From positions 1 through 46,603 of the forward strand of contig JAJQIG010000039.1 of NCBI GenBank assembly GCA_021199335.1: 46,603 nucleotides of DNA, written 5' to 3'. The notes beneath the pieces were generated by a model. The model saw only the letters and a list, made by a program, of their open reading frames with translations. It was not told the origin of the DNA and ran no database searches. The first letter of the stretch is position 1; every line of letters starts with the position of its first letter. Below, piece by piece: positions 1 through 7,411 of this stretch. The translations under genes and the position numbers were made by a program. Source of the stretch: Oscillospiraceae bacterium. GTDB taxonomy: Bacteria; Bacillota; Clostridia; Oscillospirales; Ruminococcaceae.

Positions 1-1
1 T

Positions 2-51
2 GTCTTGGAAGCCGATTTTTCTGGCCTAAAGGTCATTTAATCAGCGTATCC
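2..51 (+). repeat. Terminal inverted repeat, left copy
   Basis: These 50 bases are the exact reverse complement of the last 50 bases of the window (46554-46603). Identity stops at base 52. Read outward from the window, both copies start GGATACGCTGATTAAATGAC. The copy carries an in-frame stop (27-29) relative to the flippase that follows, so it is not part of that gene. It may be the end of an insertion sequence or another dispersed repeat at which assembly stopped. I cannot name the element because no transposase is visible. Confidence 0.85.
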
Positions 52-998
52 CTAAATATTCCACTGAATACCGCACCTTTTTAACATACCTCAACGGAGT
101 TCCGAATATAGGAAATGTTTCGAAATATCTTAGGATGTGCTTTCCAATACTCATAAGCGGTTATGTTCAGATGATTCTTTCAACCGCAAATGATGTGCTT
201 GTTCCCATATCGCTGATTAAATATAATGCTTCATCGGAACGTGCCCTCAGTGAATACGGTATGTTTGAGGCTATGATAATTCCGACAATATTTTATCCAT
301 CAGCACTGCTATGCAGTCTTTCAAACATACTTATGCCAGAGATTGCAAGAGTACACTCATCAGGAAACGCCGAAAGGATGCGCAGTCTTGTTACCAAAGC
401 CCTCAGCAGTTCACTTATCTTCGCTTTTTTTACAGCAGGTCTTTTCTTTATGCAAGGAAAAAACATAGGAAACGTACTCTGCCCATCTGACCCGCTTGTG
501 GGGGAAACCTTGGTAAAAATGTTTCCCGTTATACCATTTATTTACCTTGAAATTATACTTGAAAGCATTATAAAGGGTCTTGGTAAGCAGAATTTCTCCA
601 CAATAAATTCGGTTTGCGAATATATTATAAGAATAATATGCGTTATTGTCTTTGTAAATCTTTTTGGCTTTACAGGTGTTCTGATTTCATATTATGCAAG
701 CAATATATACAGTAATATTATCAGAATTGTGGTTGTATGCAAAACAGCAAAGGTACATTTCAACATTAGACTATTTGTACTTATTCCGTTTATATACAGT
801 ACCGCAAGCTGCGTAACCGCTTCGGCTGTTATAAAGCTTGTACGCCCGATAAATCCGCTCTTTTCAGCAGTAATATTCATTTCTTCGGCGTGTATAATGT
901 TCATTGCGGTTTATGAGGGAGGAAAGCTGGTCTCCAAAGACTCATCGGATTTTATTACAATAATAGGAAGAAATCGCAGTAATCAAACTCAGATATAA
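51..998 (+). CDS. SpoVB/MATE-like lipid flippase, C-terminal fragment
   Basis: This is the C-terminal part (about 315 residues) of a polytopic membrane protein of the SpoVB/MurJ/polysaccharide-flippase group (MOP superfamily). In Clostridia these proteins move lipid-linked envelope precursors across the membrane. The stretch 'ALSEYGMFEAMIIPTIFYPSA' region, followed by a MPEIAR motif, matches the centre of SpoVB-type proteins (typically 450-520 residues), and several hydrophobic helices follow. The family-like reading frame continues upstream of the first ATG (135) to the repeat edge at about 51, where an in-frame stop lies inside the repeat. The N-terminal third is therefore missing, either by insertion of the repeat element or because the contig ends there. 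An ATG at 135 could in principle start a shortened protein. No terminator is obvious after it. Confidence 0.7.
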   Translation, partial: PKYSTEYRTFLTYLNGVPNIGNVSKYLRMCFPILISGYVQMILSTANDVLVPISLIKYNASSERALSEYGMFEAMIIPTIFYPSALLCSLSNILMPEIARVHSSGNAERMRSLVTKALSSSLIFAFFTAGLFFMQGKNIGNVLCPSDPLVGETLVKMFPVIPFIYLEIILESIIKGLGKQNFSTINSVCEYIIRIICVIVFVNLFGFTGVLISYYASNIYSNIIRIVVVCKTAKVHFNIRLFVLIPFIYSTASCVTASAVIKLVRPINPLFSAVIFISSACIMFIAVYEGGKLVSKDSSDFITIIGRNRSNQTQI

Positions 999-1092
999 GA
1001 GCATATGTCTTAGCGGATGTTTTAGACTTTTCACTTTACAAAAGCGGACTATGCAAATTAAATAAATAATGCCCTTAAATTTGCTTTATGTC

Positions 1093-1121
1093 TTTACAAA
1101 AAGGGAAAAATGTATTATAAT
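1093..1121 (+). promoter_or_regulatory. Sigma-A type promoter for the PBP gene
   Basis: TTTACA (1093-1098), a 17-bp spacer and a perfect TATAAT (1116-1121) point towards the penicillin-binding protein gene. The implied transcript has a leader of about 130 nt. It contains a small hairpin CCGCAT-AACA-ATGCGG (1220-1235) but no U-run, and I recognise no riboswitch class in it. Confidence 0.75.
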
Positions 1122-1261
1122 TAAGTGAAACAGTTAACATCTTAATAGGTATGTGGTGTAATTAGAGTATCAAGACCGTTGGCTATTTAGACCATATATA
1201 CAGGTAGTTTAAGGTATAACCGCATAACAATGCGGGCGATTGTCAATTCTTGGAGGTAAAA

Positions 1262-3547
1262 ATGCCGCAAAATAATCAAAACGAAAACGAAGAAATGCTA
1301 AAAGATAACCATTCTTCTAAGAAAAAGAAATCAGGAAAAAATAAACCTAAGAAAAAAATGCACCCTGTAAAAAAATTCTTTGCAATTATCGGCACTACCC
1401 TGCTATCGCTGGTTCTTATCTTTGTAATTTCAGGGTCAATTATCGCAGCCGCACTCACGGTCTATGTACTCCAATTTGTGGAACAGGATGCTGTAGACAT
1501 TTCCTTGTCCGATCTTGACCTCGATTACACCACATTTATTTACGGTTATGACGAAAACGGGGCAAGGGTAGAGCTTCAAACAATAAGCAGGAACGCTGAC
1601 CGTATTCCCGTTACTATCGACCAGATTCCACAGCACGTTCAGGACGCTTTCGTTTATATTGAGGACGAGCGTTTCTATGAGCATTACGGAGTTGACTGGA
1701 AACGTACATTTCTTGCTTTTCTGAATGAATTTTTGCATATGTGGGGACGTCAGGGCGGTTCCACGATTACTCAGCAGCTTGTAAAAAATGTCACGGGAGA
1801 CGACGATGTAAGCTGGGAACGTAAGATGCGTGAAATTTTTCGTGCGGCTACTCTCGAAAAGTACTGCCCTAAAATTGATATTCTTGAGGCCTACCTAAAT
1901 TATATAGGCTTTGGCGGAAGCACTGCGGGAATACAGGCGGCTTCTTTGAAATACTTCGGCAAGGATGTTTCGGAGCTAACTATAGCAGAAGGAGCCTGCC
2001 TTGCGGGAATTCCTAAATCCCCTGAAGAGAACAATCCGTTTGCATATTATATCGATGAAGAAACAGGAAAGGCTGTTTATTACGGTAAGGAGAAATGCCT
2101 TGAAAGGCAGAAGGTTGTTCTTGCAGCAATGTATAAAAATGCAGTTATCTCCAAGATTCAATATGAAGAGGCACTTAACGAGGATGTCCAATTCCTTGAC
2201 CCGGATTCACAGTATGAAAGTGAGAACAACGGCGTTCAGAACTGGTTTGTCGATATGGTAATCCGTGATGTAATACTTGATTTTGAGGATCTTTATGGAA
2301 TTGACTATGACGAAGCAAGTGACAAGCTCTATAACGGTGGTTATGAAATTTATACTACTGTCGATATAGAAATGCAGGAGGCTGTTGAGGAAAAATTTAA
2401 GGATTACACGAATTTCTCCGAAACTGTACTTTCTGATCCCCCTCAGGCGGCGTTTATTTGTATGGATTATCAAGGAAATATTAAGGCCGTTGTTGGCGGA
2501 ATAGGCGAAAAATCAGGCTCAAATATTTCCAACCGTGCAACGCGAGCGACACGTTCCCCTGGTTCGTGTATCAAACCGATAACCTCTTACGGTTATGCCA
2601 TTGAAAATGACCTTATAACATGGTCGTCAATCTTCATTAACGAGCCTGTTACAGAAATCATTGATGAGGAAACGGGGCAGAAGCGTTCGTGGCCATATAA
2701 CTACAATTCTAAGACATATGACTATGCGGGATATTTCACATTCCAAGCACTCCAACGCTCTTTAAACACAGTTCCCGCACAGCTTATTCAGATGGAAACA
2801 CCACAGGCTGTATTTGATTTTCTGCAAAATAAATTCCAGATAACGACACTCACCGCAAGTGATGCTGACCTTGCACCGCTTTCCGTAGGCGCGCTCACAA
2901 ACGGTCTTACGCTTGAAGAGCTTGTTGCTGCATATCAGGTCTTCGGAAACGGCGGAAAATACTATTCTCCTACATCGTACACTAAGGTTGTGGATTCAAA
3001 TGGGAAGGTTGTTCTTCAGCACAAGTATACTCCGATTCAAGCGATAAGCAAGGAATCGGCTTATGTAATGAATAAACTTCTGCAGACCGTAATTGAGGGT
3101 CCTAATGGAACAGGTAGAGCAGCAAAGCTCACAAATACTCCGCTTGTCGGAAAAACCGGTACATCACAGGACTGGAAAGACCTTTCATTCGTGGGATGTA
3201 CTCCCGACTATGTCAGCGGCATATGGTACGGCTATGATATTCCGAAGGAAATTCCTACGGGAACCTACTACAGCTCATCTGTTGTGTGGAAAAATGTTTT
3301 TGGTGACATTGCCGATGCAGGACCTACAAAATCATTCCCCGAATGCAGTGATGTCCAGGAGCTTTATTACTGCACGGAAACAGGTTTGCTTGCCAGCGGA
3401 ACCTGTCCGACAGGAAGTGTTGGATACTACAAGAGCACAAACATTCCCGAAGTATGCTCGGGACATCATGATGTGGAGGACGAAAGCTCCGACAATTCAT
3501 CAACTGCTGAATTGAATGTATTGGAGCTTGCAAATTTTCTTGAATAA
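1262..3547 (+). CDS. Class A penicillin-binding protein (PBP1A family)
   Basis: Bifunctional peptidoglycan synthase of 761 aa. A Lys-rich cytoplasmic tail (about residues 1-35) is followed by one membrane anchor (about 38-70). The GT51 glycosyltransferase domain shows IEDERFYEHYGVDW, the GGSTITQQLVKN motif and RKMREIFRAATLEK. The transpeptidase domain has SxxK in GSCIKP, SxN in RSLNT and KTG in VGKTGTSQ, so both active sites look intact. The start is ATG 1262, placed 5 nt after GGAGG (1252-1256); an in-frame TTG at 1250 lies too close to that ribosome binding site to be the start. It has its own promoter, and the methyltransferase gene follows 26 bp downstream, probably on the same transcript. 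It should act at the outer face of the membrane polymerising and crosslinking lipid II. Confidence 0.93.
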   Translation: MPQNNQNENEEMLKDNHSSKKKKSGKNKPKKKMHPVKKFFAIIGTTLLSLVLIFVISGSIIAAALTVYVLQFVEQDAVDISLSDLDLDYTTFIYGYDENGARVELQTISRNADRIPVTIDQIPQHVQDAFVYIEDERFYEHYGVDWKRTFLAFLNEFLHMWGRQGGSTITQQLVKNVTGDDDVSWERKMREIFRAATLEKYCPKIDILEAYLNYIGFGGSTAGIQAASLKYFGKDVSELTIAEGACLAGIPKSPEENNPFAYYIDEETGKAVYYGKEKCLERQKVVLAAMYKNAVISKIQYEEALNEDVQFLDPDSQYESENNGVQNWFVDMVIRDVILDFEDLYGIDYDEASDKLYNGGYEIYTTVDIEMQEAVEEKFKDYTNFSETVLSDPPQAAFICMDYQGNIKAVVGGIGEKSGSNISNRATRATRSPGSCIKPITSYGYAIENDLITWSSIFINEPVTEIIDEETGQKRSWPYNYNSKTYDYAGYFTFQALQRSLNTVPAQLIQMETPQAVFDFLQNKFQITTLTASDADLAPLSVGALTNGLTLEELVAAYQVFGNGGKYYSPTSYTKVVDSNGKVVLQHKYTPIQAISKESAYVMNKLLQTVIEGPNGTGRAAKLTNTPLVGKTGTSQDWKDLSFVGCTPDYVSGIWYGYDIPKEIPTGTYYSSSVVWKNVFGDIADAGPTKSFPECSDVQELYYCTETGLLASGTCPTGSVGYYKSTNIPEVCSGHHDVEDESSDNSSTAELNVLELANFLE

Positions 3548-3573
3548 ACAAAATATAGTAGAGGTTACTCATT

Positions 3574-4689
3574 ATGGATAAGCTAAAGCTTGCCTGTCCA
3601 TGTCATTTTGGACTTGAAAGTGTATTAAAATTTGAAATTACCAAAATCGGAGGAGAAGATATTAATGTTTCGGACGGAAGAGTTACGTTTTCGGGCGACT
3701 TTTCAACTCTTGCAAGGGCAAATCTGTGCCTCGCTTCCGCAGAAAGGGTTCTTATACAACTCGGCGAATTTAAGGCTGTTACATTTGAGGAGCTTTTTCA
3801 AGGCATAAAATCTCTTCCCTTTGAAGAATTTATCGGCAAGGATGATGTTTTCCCTGTAAAAGGGTATTCTCATAATTCGGCTTTGCACAGTGTTCCCGAC
3901 TGTCAATCGATTATAAAAAAGGCCATTGTTGAGCGGCTTAAAATCAGATACAATGTGAGCTATTTTCAGGAAACAGGAAATATGTTTCGTATTCAGTTCA
4001 GCATCCGAAATGATAATGTAATTGTTTATATCGACAGTTCGGGAGATGGTCTTCACAAACGAGGCTACCGCCGCAATTCTAATGCTGCCCCAATCAAGGA
4101 AACCTTGGCGGCAGGAATAATTGATCTTGCCCATGTTCGTAGTGACAGCATTGTATGTGACCCATTTTGCGGAAGCGGCACATTTGTTATTGAAGCTGCA
4201 TATAAGGCACTTAACATTGCCCCCGGTCTTAAGCGTCACTTTGCGGCAGAGAAATGGGATATTATTGACCCTGAAATATGGGAAAACGAACGTACAAGGG
4301 CACTTGATTCAATAAGGAAGGACACAAATTTCTTCGCATATGGCTTTGATATTGAACCGGAGGCTGTTGCGTTGACCCAAGAAAACTGTCGAAGAGCAGG
4401 AATACTGAAACGTGTTTCCATAAAACAGGCTGATATTAAAAATTATGACAATTTCTCTAACTCTATAACGGTGTGTAATCCTCCATACGGCGAGCGAATG
4501 CTTGATCTTAAAGAAGCCGAACAGCTTTATTCCGTTATGGGGCAAAGATTTAAGGCAAACAATGATTCACCATGCTTTATAATTTCTCCACATGAGGATT
4601 TTGAAAGGTTTTTTGGCAAAACCGCCGACAAAAGGCGTAAGCTCTACAATGGTATGATAAAATGTCAGCTTTATATGTATTATCGCTGA
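3574..4689 (+). CDS. THUMP-domain class I SAM-dependent RNA methyltransferase (RlmL/YpsC type)
   Basis: Protein of 371 aa. The N-terminal half (about 1-155) is a ferredoxin-like/THUMP RNA-binding region. The C-terminal half is a Rossmann methyltransferase of the UPF0020 family, with the SAM-binding segment VCDPFCGSGTFVIEAA and the catalytic VCNPPYGERM (NPPY, typical of base N-methyltransferases). The family modifies guanine N2 (or a related position) in 23S rRNA; the length matches the single-domain YpsC group rather than the longer RlmKL fusion. The exact target nucleotide cannot be read from sequence. It follows the PBP gene by 26 bp and ends before a strong terminator. Confidence 0.88.
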   Translation: MDKLKLACPCHFGLESVLKFEITKIGGEDINVSDGRVTFSGDFSTLARANLCLASAERVLIQLGEFKAVTFEELFQGIKSLPFEEFIGKDDVFPVKGYSHNSALHSVPDCQSIIKKAIVERLKIRYNVSYFQETGNMFRIQFSIRNDNVIVYIDSSGDGLHKRGYRRNSNAAPIKETLAAGIIDLAHVRSDSIVCDPFCGSGTFVIEAAYKALNIAPGLKRHFAAEKWDIIDPEIWENERTRALDSIRKDTNFFAYGFDIEPEAVALTQENCRRAGILKRVSIKQADIKNYDNFSNSITVCNPPYGERMLDLKEAEQLYSVMGQRFKANNDSPCFIISPHEDFERFFGKTADKRRKLYNGMIKCQLYMYYR

Positions 4690-4733
4690 TTGTATCCCTG
4701 TTCTCGAATGTCTAAAAATTGCAAAGTAATTTT

Positions 4734-4803
4734 GGGAGCATCCAGTTAGGATTCTGCTCCCATTGAAAGGCCGTATGCTCCCCCGCCTGAAGATGCGGGG
4801 GAC
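4734..4803 (+). mobile_element. Possible remnant of an IS200/IS605-type element end (two hairpins)
   Basis: Two hairpins stand in tandem: GGGAGCA (4734-4740) with TGCTCCC (4755-4761), and TCCCCCGC (4779-4786) with GCGGGGGA (4795-4802), followed by ACATCAGTCGTGAG. A GC-rich hairpin of this shape, with a preceding smaller stem, resembles the right end/omega-RNA 3' part of IS200/IS605-family elements. No tnpA or tnpB is present and no U-run follows, so it is not a typical terminator. The assignment rests on resemblance only. Confidence 0.35.
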
Positions 4804-4844
4804 ATCAGTCGTGAGTTATAAATTAGGATAATCGAATGCTCACA

Positions 4845-4886
4845 AATAAAATGCAGTCCAAAAATTTTTTCGGACTGCATTTTATT
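4845..4886. terminator. Bidirectional intrinsic terminator
   Basis: A perfect 15-bp stem, AATAAAATGCAGTCC (4845-4859) with its complement at 4872-4886, has A/T-rich arms that give a U-run on both strands. It separates the converging methyltransferase and hydrolase genes and overlaps the stop codon of the latter. Confidence 0.85.
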
Positions 4887-6114
4887 ATTTAACAATATAA
4901 GAATTGTAACCTTCAGAAATCAATTCTTCGATAACTTCATTATAATCCGCCTGATTTATCTCACTGTGGGATATCATTGGGATAATCACAATATTCTCCC
5001 CTGCCTCTTCTGAAATAATGTTAAATACTGTTTTTACCTTTTCAGCAGCGGAAAGGTCGGAAAGGACAACTTCCGTGTTATTATAGATAACCGTATTGGC
5101 AATTTCGGCGGGTGAATAATCAATAATAAGGGTCATATCACCAAGCTGTTGAGGCTTAAATACTTCGGCATCACCATTGAGAATATCCTCCGCGCTTATT
5201 TTAAGCATAAAATCTGAATTTTGGTTTTCGGAAGCTGATTTTGCAATATTTACAACATCAAGTAAAGCCGCATATCTCGTTTCACTCCTTACTTCATCTC
5301 CGATATAATCCAAGTCAGAATTTCGGAAATTTGGGAAAGTCGCTCCTTCTGCGGCTATAACGTCAAATCCTGCCGCAGCAATTTCATCGGCTATATAACG
5401 TATATATTCCTTTGTATCCTCATCGAAAGGTGAAAGCCACGGTTTTCCTCCGTTCGATGCAGCGTTGTCAAGCCATGTGGTTCCGTCTGCATTATGATAT
5501 GAACCATCTCTGTTTTCGCCGTAACGGTTATTATCTTCAAGAAGATTTATCGAAGCAATAGCTTTAAGGTCACTTGCTTTAATTAAGCTTATAATCTGCT
5601 GAACGGGCATCATCCCCGAAACTGCGCTTTCATCTGTTGCTGCAAATTCAGAACTTGTTTTGTAATAAATCTTGCCGCCTTCTGCTTTCATGGTAATCAT
5701 AGCAGCGTTATAGCCATCTGACTTTGCCTGTGACAAATACTGATTAAGCGTCACGGGATTATCAAGAGAATCTTCAGGAAGTGAATATGCAGTAAAATAT
5801 TCGGAATTAACAGAAATAGACATTGTCGTATCGGATTCACTTTCATAAGTTGTTTCTGTCGCAGCGGAGGTTTCACCCGAATTTTCCGATTCAACGTCCT
5901 CGGAAACGGGCGGAGTCCACGGTTCAGATGAATCATCCACTATACTATCCTCGGAATTTATAAAATTAAAAATAGGTTTTGCAACACTGTATCCTACGAA
6001 CACCAACACCGCAATCCCGATAATTGCAACAAAAAAGCTCGCTATCTTTTTTGCCCTTTGCTTTTTTGCGTGCGAACGATTTCTGTAAACCTTTCTTCCG
6101 CCGGAACCTGCCAC
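4885..6114 (-). CDS. Membrane-anchored putative glycoside hydrolase (DUF4015-like)
   Basis: Protein of 409 aa with a strongly basic N-terminus, one transmembrane anchor (about residues 25-48), a Ser/Glu/Thr-rich linker (about 55-100) and an extracytoplasmic domain. That domain has TIM-barrel-like segments: LKAIASINLL, a Tyr-Gly-Glu-Asn stretch, then KPWLSPFDEDTKEYI and GFDVIAAEGATFPNF. This order resembles the putative glycosyl hydrolase family PF13200 (DUF4015), where a barrel strand ends in 'D/E..RFP'. Substrate is unknown; a cell-envelope polysaccharide is a guess. The start is GTG 6114 with AAGGGATG 7 nt upstream. It is the last gene of the rpe-rnfDEA operon, 23 bp after rnfA. Confidence 0.6.
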   Translation of the reverse strand: MAGSGGRKVYRNRSHAKKQRAKKIASFFVAIIGIAVLVFVGYSVAKPIFNFINSEDSIVDDSSEPWTPPVSEDVESENSGETSAATETTYESESDTTMSISVNSEYFTAYSLPEDSLDNPVTLNQYLSQAKSDGYNAAMITMKAEGGKIYYKTSSEFAATDESAVSGMMPVQQIISLIKASDLKAIASINLLEDNNRYGENRDGSYHNADGTTWLDNAASNGGKPWLSPFDEDTKEYIRYIADEIAAAGFDVIAAEGATFPNFRNSDLDYIGDEVRSETRYAALLDVVNIAKSASENQNSDFMLKISAEDILNGDAEVFKPQQLGDMTLIIDYSPAEIANTVIYNNTEVVLSDLSAAEKVKTVFNIISEEAGENIVIIPMISHSEINQADYNEVIEELISEGYNSYIVK

Positions 6115-6137
6115 TTTAATTCATCCCTTTCTTAAAA

Positions 6138-6737
6138 TCAGTATGTAAGTTGATAATTCATCAACCCATAGAATGCCATACTCAATATTCCAATATATAT
6201 AAGGAGCAATGGATAACCACGAAAGCAATATGGCACTTCCTTTGAGTAAAGCTTATCATAAACAATGACAACCATATAAACCGCAAATACAAATCCAAGT
6301 CCTATTCCGATCCCATGAAATATATACTCGGCAAGAGTTGTACAATACTTTGAATTAAGGAACATTGCACCCAACACAGCACAATTGAATGCTGATATAT
6401 GGACATACTTTTTTATCCTGCCGAAAATCCTATACAAAAGCTTCCACAGACAAAGAAGTGTCACCACATATACAAGACCCAATGTAATTATATATATGAG
6501 CGGTCTAACGATATATGCGAAGTTGCTCTCACTGCCGTTCAAATACTTATCGATAAAATAGCACAATGCGCCCGTTACTGCGGTAATATATGTTACGCAT
6601 ATACCAAATCCAAGAATATTTTTCCTGCTTCGTGCAACCGTTATAAGAGTGCTTGTACCCAATGCTCTTGCAAAAATTGTGTTTTCCGCAAACACAGCAA
6701 CAAAGGATACCATTATAATCTGCAAAATATATGACAT
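6138..6737 (-). CDS. rnfA: RnfA/NqrE-like membrane subunit, Fe-S ligand altered
   Basis: Protein of 199 aa with six predicted membrane helices, collinear with RnfA/RsxA. The conserved features are FARALG (for VLxxFLG), HISAFNCAVLG, a Gly-rich helix near IGIGLGF and the C-terminal VPYCFRGYPLLLI plus SMAFYG. In RnfA the first intramembrane [2Fe-2S] ligand sits in the LG-(I/L)-C-P motif. Here that motif is LG-T-S-T, so the Cys position is Ser29. The second ligand, Cys119 in FNCAVLG, is kept. Known Rnf is an ion-pumping ferredoxin:NAD oxidoreductase, but the usual electron path looks broken here. It lies 17 bp after rnfE in a D-E-A gene order without rnfC, rnfG or rnfB. Confidence 0.78.
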   Translation of the reverse strand: MSYILQIIMVSFVAVFAENTIFARALGTSTLITVARSRKNILGFGICVTYITAVTGALCYFIDKYLNGSESNFAYIVRPLIYIITLGLVYVVTLLCLWKLLYRIFGRIKKYVHISAFNCAVLGAMFLNSKYCTTLAEYIFHGIGIGLGFVFAVYMVVIVYDKLYSKEVPYCFRGYPLLLIYIGILSMAFYGLMNYQLTY

Positions 6738-6754
6738 ATCAACTCAACTCCGTT

Positions 6755-7411
6755 TTATTGCTTAATCTTTCTGACAATGAGATTTATAGCCCTAAACAAA
6801 GCCGCAAATATTCCAAGCAGTATGAATCCGCCGTAAACCTCCGAAAAGCCCGAAAACTGCATTGGCATGGCAATGATTTTGCCATTAAGCTCGCCCGTTG
6901 ATATAATTTCTCTGACAACACCGAATATCAATACAGCAATATCATACCCCAAAATGCTAAAAAGAATGTCAATAAGCATTTTTCCTTTATTTTCTGCAAA
7001 AAAAGTAGTTTCGGAGCATGAAATAATAAACGAATTTGTTATAAGCAGCGGGAAATAAACTCCCATTTCGGTTACACTGTCCGGAATAAACGTATTAAGC
7101 ACTATCGCAACAGGTACATAAACCAACGAACCGATAATTGTGTAAATTATGATTCTTATTGTGTAAAGAATCCTTTGTGAAACAAAAGATGAAAATAACA
7201 ATGTAAACAGGGTTATGGATGAGAACGTTATGACTAATGTTACAGCTCTCATGTATGTATTTGCAAACACTACGGCAGGAGCAATCACCATTCCCGAAAC
7301 AAGAATTGGGTTACGTTTTACCATAGCATTATAAATTATCGATTTAGTATCGTTATTTTCCGCTTTTTTTGTTTCTCCTGTGGATTGTAAACTTGTGTGA
7401 TTGCTGTCCAT
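6755..7411 (-). CDS. rnfE: RnfE/NqrD-like membrane subunit, Fe-S ligands altered
   Basis: Protein of 218 aa with a polar N-terminal tail (about 30 residues) and six predicted membrane helices. RnfE signatures are VKRNPILV (for W.NNxxLVQ), YFPLLITN, and VREIISTGELNG (for LREIIGNGTL). Both Fe-S cysteine positions are lost: canonical LGLCP reads MVIAP (Ala44), and canonical TNC reads TNS (Ser127). A cysteine does sit five residues later (Cys132). The start ATG 7411 has GGAAGTG upstream; in-frame starts at 7426 and 7453 would make the overlap with rnfD longer. At 7411 the gene already overlaps rnfD by 59 bp, implying translational coupling. It probably pairs with the neighbouring RnfA-like protein as the inverted-topology core of the complex. 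Confidence 0.75.
   Translation of the reverse strand: MDSNHTSLQSTGETKKAENNDTKSIIYNAMVKRNPILVSGMVIAPAVVFANTYMRAVTLVITFSSITLFTLLFSSFVSQRILYTIRIIIYTIIGSLVYVPVAIVLNTFIPDSVTEMGVYFPLLITNSFIISCSETTFFAENKGKMLIDILFSILGYDIAVLIFGVVREIISTGELNGKIIAMPMQFSGFSEVYGGFILLGIFAALFRAINLIVRKIKQ

Noticed and set aside
1250-1264. TTG at 1250 as start of the penicillin-binding protein
   Set aside because: The GGAGG at 1252-1256 would lie within the coding sequence; it is spaced correctly for ATG 1262.
4734-4803. Hairpins as a terminator of the methyltransferase gene
   Set aside because: No U-run follows either stem, and a strong terminator stands 45 bp downstream (4845-4886).
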